Source: Streptomyces roseoviridis | GTDB taxonomy: Bacteria; Actinomycetota; Actinomycetes; Streptomycetales; Streptomycetaceae | DNA: 64,000 nucleotides | Assembly: GCF_039535235.1 (NCBI RefSeq) | Contig: NZ_BAAAWU010000001.1 | Span: 6,327,001-6,391,000, forward strand | Direction: 5' to 3' | In this document: piece after piece, positions 16,720 through 24,756 of the stretch | Layout: every line of letters begins with the position of its first letter | Numbering within the stretch: the first letter of the stretch is position 1 | Position numbers and translations under genes: made by a program | The notes under the pieces: generated by a model | Database searches by the model: none | The model's input: the letters and a program-made list of their open reading frames with translations, nothing else | What the model was told of the DNA's origin: nothing

Positions 16720-16763
16720 AGATTAAGAGGACTAGACCAGTGCGTCAATAGGTCTGGACCAAC
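16720..16763 (-). promoter_or_regulatory. Chitinase promoter with two dre-like (DasR) elements
   Basis: On the minus strand a -35 TTGACG (16743-16748) and a -10 TAATCT (16720-16725) are separated by exactly 17 bp. The 16-mers ACTGGTCTAGTCCTCT (16726-16741), between the two boxes, and GTTGGTCCAGACCTAT (16748-16763), overlapping the upstream edge, both resemble the dre consensus (core TGGTCTAGACCA) bound by the GlcNAc-responsive repressor DasR. Their centres are 22 bp apart, two helical turns. Streptomyces chi promoters are known for such paired repeats. The start codon is about 110 bp downstream. Confidence 0.85.
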
Positions 16764-16888
16764 GAGGAATTCCTCTGTGGTCCCTGACGATCCCCTGACA
16801 GGAACATGGCGCTTTGTGAGCCAGCCCACAGGGCCTCACCCGCATGGCCGCTCCCCGCCCGTGGCACACTGGCCCTGTATCAGCAGCA

Positions 16889-17014
16889 GCGCACTCCGGG
16901 GTCGGTGTAATTCCGAACCGGCGGTATAGTCCGCGACCCGTCCGCAGCCAGCGGCCGGTTGACCAGGTGAGATTCCTGGACCGACGGTGAAAGTCCGGAT
17001 GGGAGGCAGTGCGC
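16889..17014 (+). ncRNA. FMN riboswitch (RFN element)
   Basis: The aptamer shows the universal RFN blocks in order: GGGGTCGGTG, AATTCCGAACCGGCGGTA, AGTCCGCGACCC, a variable arm, CCGGTTGACCAGGTGAGATT, GACCGACGGTGAAAGTCCGG and ATGGGAGG. The closing stem P1 pairs GCGCAC (16889-16894) with GTGCGC (17009-17014). The ribD start is 180 bp downstream, leaving room for an expression platform. In high-GC bacteria this often works on translation or Rho-dependent stops. FMN binding is expected to shut down the whole rib operon. Confidence 0.96.
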
Positions 17015-17194
17015 GGCGGGCGACCCCCACCAGGGGTGTGCCGGCCGTACGTCCGCTGGTCGCCGCATCGGCACGCGTGCCGCACCGGCGTCCCGGGGGA
17101 CCCGGCCTCGCGCACCCCGTGTGAGCCGTCGTATCCGCTCTCTGTCGTCATCGACAGGCCCCGGAGTCCGTGCCCGAAGAGGCAGGAGGACCCG

Positions 17195-18316
17195 GTGGCC
17201 CAGCAGGCCGACATCACCGCCATGCGACGCGCGATCGCGCTCGCCGCCCGCGGCCTCGGCTCCACCAGCCCCAACCCCGTCGTCGGCTGCGTCATCACCG
17301 ACGCCTCCGGCCACCAGGTCGGCGAGGGCTGGCACCAGCGCGCCGGCGGCCCGCACGCCGAGGTCCACGCCCTGCGCGAGGCCGGCGTCCTGGCCCGCGG
17401 CGGCACCGCCTACGTCACCCTCGAACCCTGCAACCACACCGGCCGCACCGGCCCCTGCGCCCAGGCCCTGATCGAGGCCGGGATCGCCCGCGTCGTCTAC
17501 GCCGTCGGCGACCCGAACCCGCAGGCCACCGGCGGCGCCGACACCCTGCGCGCGGCCGGCGTGGAGGTCGGTCACGGCCTCCTGGCCGAGGAGGCCGAGG
17601 CCGGCAACATCGCCTGGCTCACCTCCGTCCGCCGCGGCCGGCCCTTCGTCCGCTGGAAGTACGCCGCCACCCTCGACGGCCGGATCGCCGCCGCCGACGG
17701 CACCTCCCGCTGGATCAGCTCCGCCGAGTCCCGCGCCGACGTCCACCGGCTGCGCGCCGAGTCCGACGCCGTCGTCGTCGGCTCGGGCACGGCCCGCGCC
17801 GACGACCCCCACCTCGCGGTACGCGGCATCGAAGGGGCCGTCCAGCCGATGCGGGTCGTCGTCGACACCGAGGCGAGCGCGGTGAAGCCGGGCGCCCGGG
17901 TCCTCGACGACGCCGCCCGCACCGTGATCGCCGTGGCCGAGGACCTGATCCCGGAGGAGACGGTGCACTTCCCCGAGACCTGGCGCCTCTCCCGCGCACC
18001 CGGCGGCGGCCTCGACATCGGCGAGCTCCTCGCCGCGCTCCACCAGCAGGGCGTCCGCTCCGTCCTCCTCGAAGGCGGCCCCACCCTCGCGGGCGCCTTC
18101 CTCGCCGCGGGCGCCGTCGACCAGGTCGTCGGCTACCTCGCCCCCGTCCTCCTCGGCGCCGGCCCCACCGCCCTCGCCGACGCCGGAATCACCACGATCG
18201 CCGACGCGTTGCGGCTCGACATCACCGAGACCGTGCGCATCGGACCCGACCTCCGCGTCACCGCCGTCCCCACGGCCACCCCCACCGCCACCTCCGCCAC
18301 GTCCAAGGGAGCCTGA
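17195..18316 (+). CDS. ribD: Bifunctional riboflavin deaminase/reductase RibD
   Basis: A 373-residue enzyme for the second and third steps after GTP ring opening. The N-terminal zinc deaminase domain has HAEVHAL and then TLEPCNHTGRTGPC (zinc His and two Cys, catalytic Glu); the C-terminal DHFR-like reductase domain has KYAATLDGRIAA, WISS and LLEGGPTLAGAFL. GTG 17195 has AGGAGG about 5 bases upstream; the frame is open further upstream into the riboswitch, but those codons are non-coding. It is the first gene of the rib operon under the FMN riboswitch and stops 2 bp before ribE. Confidence 0.95.
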   Translation: MAQQADITAMRRAIALAARGLGSTSPNPVVGCVITDASGHQVGEGWHQRAGGPHAEVHALREAGVLARGGTAYVTLEPCNHTGRTGPCAQALIEAGIARVVYAVGDPNPQATGGADTLRAAGVEVGHGLLAEEAEAGNIAWLTSVRRGRPFVRWKYAATLDGRIAAADGTSRWISSAESRADVHRLRAESDAVVVGSGTARADDPHLAVRGIEGAVQPMRVVVDTEASAVKPGARVLDDAARTVIAVAEDLIPEETVHFPETWRLSRAPGGGLDIGELLAALHQQGVRSVLLEGGPTLAGAFLAAGAVDQVVGYLAPVLLGAGPTALADAGITTIADALRLDITETVRIGPDLRVTAVPTATPTATSATSKGA

Positions 18317-18318
18317 CC

Positions 18319-18927
18319 GTGTTCACCGGAATCGTCGAAGAGCTGGGCGAGGTCGTCGCCGTCGAGCAGCTGGCGGACGCCTCCCGCTTCCGTCTGCGCG
18401 GCCCCCTCGTCACGGAGGGCGCCCGGCACGGCGACTCGATCGCCGTCAACGGCGTCTGCCTCACCGTGGTCGAGTCCGGCGACGGAGAATTCACCGCCGA
18501 CGTGATGGCCGAGACCCTCAAGCGGTCCTCCCTCGGCGCCCTGGCGACCGGCTCCCGGGTCAACCTGGAGCGGCCCATGGCCGTCGGAGGCCGCCTCGGC
18601 GGCCACATCGTCCAGGGCCACGTGGACGGCACCGGCACCATCCTCGCGCGCACGCCCTCCGAGCACTGGGAGATCGTCAAGGTCGGCCTGCCCGCCGCCC
18701 TCGCCCGCTACGTCGTCGAGAAGGGCTCCATCACGGTCGACGGCGTCAGCCTCACCGTCGTCGAGGTCGGCGACGACTGGTTCACCATCAGCCTCATCCC
18801 CACCACCCTCGCCCTGACCACGCTCGGCATCAAGCAGCCCGGCGACCCGGTCAACCTCGAAGTGGACGTCATCGCCAAGTACGTCGAGCGGCTGCTCGGC
18901 CCGAACGCACAGGAGAACGTCAAGTGA
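18319..18927 (+). CDS. ribE: Riboflavin synthase alpha subunit
   Basis: A 202-residue protein with two internally repeated lumazine-binding barrels. Repeat 1 starts MFTGIVEELG and contains SIAVNGVCLTVV; repeat 2 contains GSITVDGVSLTVV. It dismutates two 6,7-dimethyl-8-ribityllumazine molecules to riboflavin. The GHIVQGHVDGTG segment joining the repeats is characteristic. The start is GTG 18319, nearly contiguous with ribD; its stop overlaps the next GTG (GTGA), indicating translational coupling. Some nomenclatures call this gene ribC. Confidence 0.95.
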   Translation: MFTGIVEELGEVVAVEQLADASRFRLRGPLVTEGARHGDSIAVNGVCLTVVESGDGEFTADVMAETLKRSSLGALATGSRVNLERPMAVGGRLGGHIVQGHVDGTGTILARTPSEHWEIVKVGLPAALARYVVEKGSITVDGVSLTVVEVGDDWFTISLIPTTLALTTLGIKQPGDPVNLEVDVIAKYVERLLGPNAQENVK

Positions 18928-19562
18928 ACTGGCTCAACTCCGAGGCGTTCACCGTCTGGCACCAGCACATCATGTGGTCCGACATGATCGGCAACACGAT
19001 CGGTCTGATCGCCCTGGCCCTCGGCTGGCGCCGCTCCATCCTCACCTGGCCCGCCCAGCTGCTCTCCGGCGTCGTCCTCGTCGGCGCCTACGCCTCCGCC
19101 CACCTCTCCGGCGGCGTCGGCAAGCAGCTCCTCGTCATCGGCGTCGCCGCCTGGGGCTGGTGGCAGTGGAACCGCGGCCGGCAGCAGGCACAGGACGGCT
19201 CCATCGCCGTCCGCTTCGCCAGCTGGAAGGAGCGCGGGCTGCTCCTCGCCGGCGCCGTCCTCGGCACCCTCGCCGTCGGCGGCCTGTTCACCCTCTACCC
19301 GTCGCTCTCCTGGAGCCCGTGGGCCGACGCGTACATCTTCGTCGGCACCCTCGTCGCGATGGTCGCCCAGGCCCGCGGTCTGGTCGAGTTCTGGTTCGCC
19401 TGGCTGCTGGTCGACCTCGTCGGCGTCCCCCTCGCCTTCAGCAGCGGCCTCGCCTTCTCCGGCCTGGTCTACGTCATCTACTTCGCCCTCGTCATCTGGG
19501 GCATGCGCGACTGGTGGCTCCGGACGCGTACGGCTCCCGTCCTGGAAGGAGCAGCGGCATGA
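18924..19562 (+). CDS. ribM: RibM/PnuC-family riboflavin transporter
   Basis: A 212-residue membrane protein with about seven hydrophobic segments, of the PnuC fold (WGWWQWNRG and EFWFAWLLVDLVGVPLAF are family-typical). PnuC itself moves nicotinamide riboside, but members encoded inside riboflavin operons of Corynebacterium and Streptomyces (RibM) transport riboflavin and analogues. Placement between ribE and ribBA, with 4-bp overlaps on both sides and under the FMN riboswitch, makes riboflavin the expected substrate. Confidence 0.88.
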   Translation: MNWLNSEAFTVWHQHIMWSDMIGNTIGLIALALGWRRSILTWPAQLLSGVVLVGAYASAHLSGGVGKQLLVIGVAAWGWWQWNRGRQQAQDGSIAVRFASWKERGLLLAGAVLGTLAVGGLFTLYPSLSWSPWADAYIFVGTLVAMVAQARGLVEFWFAWLLVDLVGVPLAFSSGLAFSGLVYVIYFALVIWGMRDWWLRTRTAPVLEGAAA

Positions 19563-20839
19563 GCACGGCACCCCTCCTGTTCGACGCCACCGACCTCGCC
19601 CTCGACCCCGTCGAGCAGGCCATCCGCGACATCGCGGCGGGCCGCCCCGTCGTCGTGGTCGACGACGAGGACCGCGAGAACGAGGGCGACCTCGTCATCG
19701 CCGCCGAGATGGCCACCCCCGAGGTCGTCGCCTTCATGATGAGCGAGTGCCGCGGCCTGATCTGCGCCCCCATGGAGCACGAGGAGCTGGAGCGCCTCCA
19801 GCTGCCCCAGATGGTCGACCACAACACCGAGTCGATGAAGACCGCCTTCACCGTCTCCGTCGACGCGGCCCCCGCCCACGGCGTCACCACCGGCATCTCC
19901 GCCGCCGACCGCGCCACCACCCTGCGCATGCTCGCCAGCGGCGCGTACGAGCCGTCCGACTTCGTCCGCCCCGGCCACATCTTCCCGCTGCGCGCCAAGG
20001 AAGGCGGCGTCCTGGTCCGCAACGGCCACACCGAGGCCGCCGTCGACCTCGCCCGGCTCGCGGGACTGCGCCCGGCCGGCGCGATCGTCGAGATCGCCGG
20101 CGAGGACGGCGTCATGCTGCGGCTGCCGGAGCTCATCCCCTTCGCCCGCAAGCACGGCCTGACGATCATCTCCATCGAGGACCTGATCGCCTACCGCCGC
20201 TCGGCCGAGCCGACCGTCCGCCGCGAGGCCGAGGTCCACCTGCCCACCGCGCACGGCGAGTTCACCGCGTACGGCTACCGCTCCACCGTCGACGGCGTCG
20301 AGCACGTCGCCCTCGTCCACGGTGACATCGGCGACGGCGAGGACGTCCTGGTGCGGGTCCACTCCGAGTGCCTGACCGGAGACGTCTTCCACTCGCTGCG
20401 CTGCGACTGCGGCCCCCAGCTCCAGGCGTCCATGGACCGCATCACCGAGGCCGGCCGCGGCGTCGTCGTCTATCTGCGCGGCCACGAGGGCCGCGGCATC
20501 GGCCTGCTGTCCAAGCTGCGCGCCTACGAACTCCAGGAGCGCGGCCGCGACACCCTCGACGCCAACCTGGAGCTCGGCCTCCCGGCCGACGCCCGCGACT
20601 ACGCCGCCGGCGCCCAGATCCTCGCCGACCTCGGGGTCCGCAGCCTGCGGCTCATGACCAACAACCCCGACAAGATCGACGCCCTCACCCGCCACGGCCT
20701 GAAGGTCGAGGCCCGCGAGCCCATGCCCGTCACGGCGGGCGAGCACAATCTCCGCTACCTGCGCACCAAGCGCGACCGGATGGGCCACGACCTGCCCTGG
20801 CTGGACGGCTCCCCGGCCGCCACCTGCGGCAACCAGTAA
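19559..20839 (+). CDS. ribBA: Bifunctional DHBP synthase/GTP cyclohydrolase II
   Basis: A 426-residue fusion supplying both precursors of lumazine. The RibB part (about residues 15-215) shows DDEDRENEGDLVIAAE and RPGHIFPLRAKEGGVL for conversion of ribulose 5-phosphate. The RibA part has HSECLTGDVFHSLRCDCG, whose three cysteines bind zinc, and GHEGRGIGL for GTP ring opening. ATG 19559 overlaps the ribM stop (ATGA) and has GGAAGGAG upstream. The C-terminus is a full family-length end. Confidence 0.95.
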   Translation: MSTAPLLFDATDLALDPVEQAIRDIAAGRPVVVVDDEDRENEGDLVIAAEMATPEVVAFMMSECRGLICAPMEHEELERLQLPQMVDHNTESMKTAFTVSVDAAPAHGVTTGISAADRATTLRMLASGAYEPSDFVRPGHIFPLRAKEGGVLVRNGHTEAAVDLARLAGLRPAGAIVEIAGEDGVMLRLPELIPFARKHGLTIISIEDLIAYRRSAEPTVRREAEVHLPTAHGEFTAYGYRSTVDGVEHVALVHGDIGDGEDVLVRVHSECLTGDVFHSLRCDCGPQLQASMDRITEAGRGVVVYLRGHEGRGIGLLSKLRAYELQERGRDTLDANLELGLPADARDYAAGAQILADLGVRSLRLMTNNPDKIDALTRHGLKVEAREPMPVTAGEHNLRYLRTKRDRMGHDLPWLDGSPAATCGNQ

Positions 20840-20881
20840 ATCCGCGTAATCCGTACCTACGAACGACCGGCAAGGAGCAAC

Positions 20882-21367
20882 ATGAGCGGCAAGGGCGCAC
20901 CCGTCCTCAGCGTGAAGAACTGCGGCGACCTCCGCGTCGCGGTCATCGCGGCCCAGTGGCACGAGAAGATCATGGACGGCCTCGTCGACGGCGCCCTGCG
21001 CGCCCTGAGCGAACTCGGCATCGACGAGCCCACCCTGCTGCGCGTCCCGGGCAGCTTCGAGCTCCCCGTCGTGGCCAAGGTCCTCGCCGGCCGCGGCTAC
21101 GATGCCATCGTGGCGCTCGGCGTCGTCATCCGCGGCGGAACGCCGCACTTCGAGTACGTGTGCCAGGGCGTCACCCACGGCCTCACCCAGGTCTCGATCG
21201 ACACCGGCGTACCCGTCGGATTCGGCGTCCTGACCGTCGATAACGAGGAGCAGGCCCTCGACCGGGCCGGCCTCGAGGGCTCCTCCGAGGACAAGGGCCA
21301 CGAGGCCGTCACCGCCGCCGTCGCCACCGCGACCACGCTGCGCACGGTCAGCGAACCCTGGCGCTGA
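20882..21367 (+). CDS. ribH: 6,7-dimethyl-8-ribityllumazine synthase
   Basis: A 161-residue enzyme that condenses the RibD product with DHBP; homologues form 60-mer or pentameric shells. Visible motifs: VPGSFELPVVAK, ALGVVIRGGTPHFEYVC (with the catalytic His) and GVLTVDNEEQALDRAG. ATG 20882 follows AAGGAGC. Forty-two bp after ribBA, it is the last gene of the riboswitch-controlled operon. Confidence 0.95.
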   Translation: MSGKGAPVLSVKNCGDLRVAVIAAQWHEKIMDGLVDGALRALSELGIDEPTLLRVPGSFELPVVAKVLAGRGYDAIVALGVVIRGGTPHFEYVCQGVTHGLTQVSIDTGVPVGFGVLTVDNEEQALDRAGLEGSSEDKGHEAVTAAVATATTLRTVSEPWR

Positions 21368-21448
21368 GTGCCCCACCCGTCACCCGCCACCACCCCTGAC
21401 GGAGGCGCTGAGCGCCCGCCTTCTCACACCCCGTACTCTTAGGACATC

Positions 21449-21721
21449 ATGGCGAACAAAACCTTCGAAGAGCTCTTCGCCGAGCTCAAGCTCAAGGCCG
21501 AGACCGGCGACCCGGCGACCTCCCGCACCGCGGAACTGGTCGGCAAGGGCGTCCATGCCATCGGCAAGAAGGTCGTCGAGGAGGCCGCCGAGGTCTGGAT
21601 GGCCGCCGAGTACGAGGGCAAGGAAGCCGCCGCCGAGGAGATCTCGCAGCTGCTGTACCACGTCCAGGTGATGATGGTCGCCCGCGGGATCTCCCTCGAC
21701 GACGTCTACGCCCACCTCTGA
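21449..21721 (+). CDS. hisE: Phosphoribosyl-ATP diphosphatase
   Basis: A 90-residue enzyme for the second step of histidine synthesis. The MazG-like fold is shown by KTFEELFAELKLKA, KKVVEEAAEVWMAAEYEG and a downstream EEISQLLYHVQVMM, with the metal-binding acidic residues. Actinobacteria keep hisE separate from hisI. It lies 81 bp after ribH, which leaves space for its own promoter, and is followed 49 bp later by hisG. Confidence 0.95.
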   Translation: MANKTFEELFAELKLKAETGDPATSRTAELVGKGVHAIGKKVVEEAAEVWMAAEYEGKEAAAEEISQLLYHVQVMMVARGISLDDVYAHL

Positions 21722-21770
21722 GCACCACCCGCACACCCCCCGAACTCCTGAGGCAAAGGAAGCCCACCCC

Positions 21771-22619
21771 ATGCTGCGCATCGCCGTCCCCAACAAGGGT
21801 TCTCTCTCCGGACCTGCGATGGAGATGCTCCATGAGGCGGGCTACCGGCAGCGCAAGGAGTCCAAGGAGCTCGTCACCGTCGACCCGGACAACGACGTGG
21901 AGTTCTTCTACCTCCGCCCGAAGGACATCGCGATCTACGTGGCGTCCGGCCGGCTCGACATCGGCATCACCGGCCGCGACCTGCTCCTGGACTCCGGCGC
22001 CAACGCCGAGGAGATCCTGCCGCTGAACTTCGGCCGCTCCACCTTCCGCTACGCCACCCGGCCCGGCACCGCGAGCGGCCCCGCCGACTTCCACGGGATG
22101 ACGATCGCCACCTCCTACGAGGGCATCGTCGCCAAGCACCTCGCCGAGCAGGGCGTCGACGCCTCCGTCGTCCACCTCGACGGCGCCGTCGAGACCGCGA
22201 TCCAGCTCGGCGTCGCCGAGATCATCGCCGACGTCGTCGAGACCGGCACCAGCCTGCGCAACGCCGGACTCGAGGTCATCGGCGAGCCGATCCTCACCTC
22301 CGAGGCCGTCGTCGTCCGGCGCACCGGCGCCCCCACCGACGACCCCAAGGTCCAGCAGTTCCTGCGCCGCCTCCAGGGCGTCCTGGTCGCCCGCAGCTAC
22401 GTGATGATGGACTACGACTGCCGCGCCGAGCACCTGGAGCAGGCCGTCGCCCTCACCCCCGGCCTGGAGTCGCCCACCGTCTCGCCCCTCCACAACGAGG
22501 GCTGGGTCGCCGTCCGCGCCATGGTCCCCGCCAAGGAGGCGCAGAAGGTCATGGACGACCTGTACGAACTGGGTGCCCGGGCCATCCTCACCACGGCCAT
22601 CCACGCCTGCCGCCTCTGA
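21771..22619 (+). CDS. hisG: ATP phosphoribosyltransferase (long form)
   Basis: A 282-residue enzyme for the first, histidine-inhibited step of histidine synthesis. The sequence opens MLRIAVPNKGSLSGPA, contains the PRPP-loop-like EIIADVVETGTSLRNAGL and ends with the ACT-like regulatory domain (about residues 210-282, GWVAVRAMVPAKEAQKVMDD) that marks the long form independent of HisZ. ATG 21771 follows AAAGGAAG. It forms a two-gene unit with hisE. Confidence 0.96.
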   Translation: MLRIAVPNKGSLSGPAMEMLHEAGYRQRKESKELVTVDPDNDVEFFYLRPKDIAIYVASGRLDIGITGRDLLLDSGANAEEILPLNFGRSTFRYATRPGTASGPADFHGMTIATSYEGIVAKHLAEQGVDASVVHLDGAVETAIQLGVAEIIADVVETGTSLRNAGLEVIGEPILTSEAVVVRRTGAPTDDPKVQQFLRRLQGVLVARSYVMMDYDCRAEHLEQAVALTPGLESPTVSPLHNEGWVAVRAMVPAKEAQKVMDDLYELGARAILTTAIHACRL

Positions 22620-22709
22620 CCCGCCGCCCGCGCGCCGCCGCCGGCGAGGCGCGCACCCGCCGTCCGCGGGCACCCGCTGCCCGCACGCACCCGCACTGCT
22701 AGGAAGCGC

Positions 22710-23171
22710 ATGTCCGACGCCACCGCCCCCGCCCTCCCGGTCACCTTCCGGCCCGGCCGCACCCGGGCGGTGCTGCTGACCATCGGGACCGTGATGTTCG
22801 TGGTCATCACCGCGGTCGCGATGATGCTGGAGCGGCTCAACCCGGGGGAGCGGGTCAGCTTCGTGTTCACCGCCGCGCTCTTCCTCGGCGTCCTGGTGCT
22901 GCTCAGCCGCCCCAAGGTCGTCGCCGACGACGAGGGCGTCACGGTCGTCAACATCACCCGGACACGCCGACTCGCGTGGGCGGAGATCCTCCGGGTCAAC
23001 CTGCGCCCCGGCGACCCCTGGGTCTTCCTCGACCTGAGCGACGGCACCAGCCTGCCCGCGCTCGGCATCCAGCCCGGAATCGCCAAGCAGCAGGCCATCC
23101 GGGACGCCCGCGCGCTGCGCGCCCTCGCCGAGAGCAAGGGCACCGGAGCGGAGTCGGCCGGGACGGCCTGA
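22710..23171 (+). CDS. PH-domain membrane protein
   Basis: A 153-residue protein with two adjacent hydrophobic segments (about residues 20-40 and 48-65), then a bacterial PH-like (bPH2) domain: VVADDEGVTVVNITRTRRLAWAE, a Trp-containing strand, and a C-terminal helix. Such proteins sit in the membrane with the PH domain in the cytoplasm. This gene commonly follows hisG in actinobacteria, but no function in histidine synthesis is known. The start is ATG 22710 behind AGGAAG. Confidence 0.85.
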   Translation: MSDATAPALPVTFRPGRTRAVLLTIGTVMFVVITAVAMMLERLNPGERVSFVFTAALFLGVLVLLSRPKVVADDEGVTVVNITRTRRLAWAEILRVNLRPGDPWVFLDLSDGTSLPALGIQPGIAKQQAIRDARALRALAESKGTGAESAGTA

Positions 23172-23259
23172 GACCCCGGCCCGTCCCGGACCGGCCCCGG
23201 TCCGTCCCCCATACGGGGCCGACCCCCTGCCCGCGACGGCACGGGCGTGACTACTCTTT

Positions 23260-23290
23260 GAGGCGGTGGTGCCAGGGGCACCACCGCCTC
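23260..23290. terminator. 14-bp hairpin terminator
   Basis: Arms 23260-23273 and 23277-23290 are perfectly complementary with a 3-base loop. It lies 88 bp after the PH-domain gene and marks the end of the his-side transcription unit before the CNNM pair. Confidence 0.85.
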
Positions 23291-23415
23291 GCATGTTGTG
23301 CAGGGCCGCCGCCGGCGGCCCGCGAGGCCGCCCTTCGACCCGAGGAGTGACTCCCTCCGGCAATGGACGGATCGTCCGGTAGTACCCGCGCCGCCCTCTT
23401 CCCCGAGGCGGCGGC

Positions 23416-24756
23416 ATGATCGTCTCCCTCTCGCTGCTCGCCGCGGCATTCCTCCTGATCCTCGCCAACGGCTTCTTCGTGGCCGCCGAGTTCGGCCTCG
23501 TGACCGTGGAACGCGCCGACGCCGAGCGCGCCGCCGCCGAAGGCGACCGCCGGGCCCGCGGCGTCGTCAGGGCGCTGCGCGAGCTGTCCTTCCAGCTCTC
23601 CGGCACCCAGCTCGGCATCACCCTCACCTCGCTCGTCACCGGCATGCTCGCCGAGCCCGCGCTCGCCGGGCTGCTCGACGGACCGCTCACCGCGACCGGG
23701 CTGCCCGCCGGGGCCGTCTCCGGCATCGCCGTGGTCGTGGGCATGCTCCTGGCGTCCGGCGTGCAGATGGTGGTCGGCGAACTCGTGCCCAAGAACTGGG
23801 CGGTTTCCCGGCCGCTCCAGGTGGCCCGGTTCGTCGCCGGACCGCAGCACGTCTTCGCCACCCTCTTCCGGCCCGTGATCACCCTGCTCAACACGGTCGC
23901 CAACCGGCTCGTCCGGCTGTTCGGCGTCGAGCCGGCGGACGAGCTCGACTCCGTCCGCACGCCGGGCGAGCTCGTCGCCCTCGCCCGCCACTCGGCCCGG
24001 GCCGGCGCCCTCGAACAGGACACCGCCGACCTCTTCGTACGGACGCTGTCCTTCGGCGGGCTCACCGCGGAGCAGCTGATGACCCCGCGGGTGAAGGTGA
24101 GCGCCCTGCAGTCGGACGCCACCGCGGCCGACGTCGTCAACCTCACCCGCGCCACCGGCCTGTCCCGGTTCCCCGTCTACCGCGAGCGGATCGACGAGAT
24201 CGTCGGCATGGTCCACCTCAAGGACGCCCTCGCCGTCGTCCCGCACGAGCGGCACCGCGTCCCCGTGGGCCGGATCGCCGTCCCGCCGCTGCTCGTCCCC
24301 GAGTCCCTGCCGGCCCGCACGCTCCTGGAGCGGCTGCGCCGGGAGCAGCCGATCGCCGTCGTCGTGGACGAGTACGGGGGAACCGCCGGGGTCGTCACCC
24401 TGGAGGACATCGTCGAGGAGCTCGTCGGCGAGGTGCGCGACGAGCACGACACCGCCGCCGACGAACGGCCCGAACTGGCCGCCGTGCCCTCCGAGGACGG
24501 CTCGCAGATCTGGGAGGCCGACGGCTCCTGCCGGGTGCACACCCTGCACCGGATAGGTCTCGACGTGCCCGAGGGGCCGTACGAGACGGTCGCCGGGCTC
24601 GTCGCCGATCTGCTCGGGCGCATCCCCGCCCCGGGTGACCGGGCCGAACTTCCCGGCTGGCGGCTCTCCGTGCGCCAGGTGGACCGCTACCGCGCCGAAC
24701 GGGTGCGGATCACGCGCACCGCCCAGGTGCCGGCCTCGGCGGAGGCGGTCCGATGA
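23416..24756 (+). CDS. CNNM/CorC-family membrane protein with CBS pair
   Basis: A 446-residue protein. An N-terminal CNNM (DUF21) domain has three to four membrane segments and the motifs LANGFFVAAEFGLV and GELVPKNWAV. Two CBS domains follow (about residues 215-335, with RFPVYRERIDEIVGMVHLKD and VDEYGGTAGVVTLEDIVEELVG), then a C-terminal CorC/HlyC transporter-associated domain. Older annotations call this hemolysin C, but the family is tied to magnesium/cobalt transport or resistance. It overlaps the following paralogue by 4 bp (ATGA). The leader from 23291 to 23415 has no recognised riboswitch. Confidence 0.9.
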   Translation: MIVSLSLLAAAFLLILANGFFVAAEFGLVTVERADAERAAAEGDRRARGVVRALRELSFQLSGTQLGITLTSLVTGMLAEPALAGLLDGPLTATGLPAGAVSGIAVVVGMLLASGVQMVVGELVPKNWAVSRPLQVARFVAGPQHVFATLFRPVITLLNTVANRLVRLFGVEPADELDSVRTPGELVALARHSARAGALEQDTADLFVRTLSFGGLTAEQLMTPRVKVSALQSDATAADVVNLTRATGLSRFPVYRERIDEIVGMVHLKDALAVVPHERHRVPVGRIAVPPLLVPESLPARTLLERLRREQPIAVVVDEYGGTAGVVTLEDIVEELVGEVRDEHDTAADERPELAAVPSEDGSQIWEADGSCRVHTLHRIGLDVPEGPYETVAGLVADLLGRIPAPGDRAELPGWRLSVRQVDRYRAERVRITRTAQVPASAEAVR

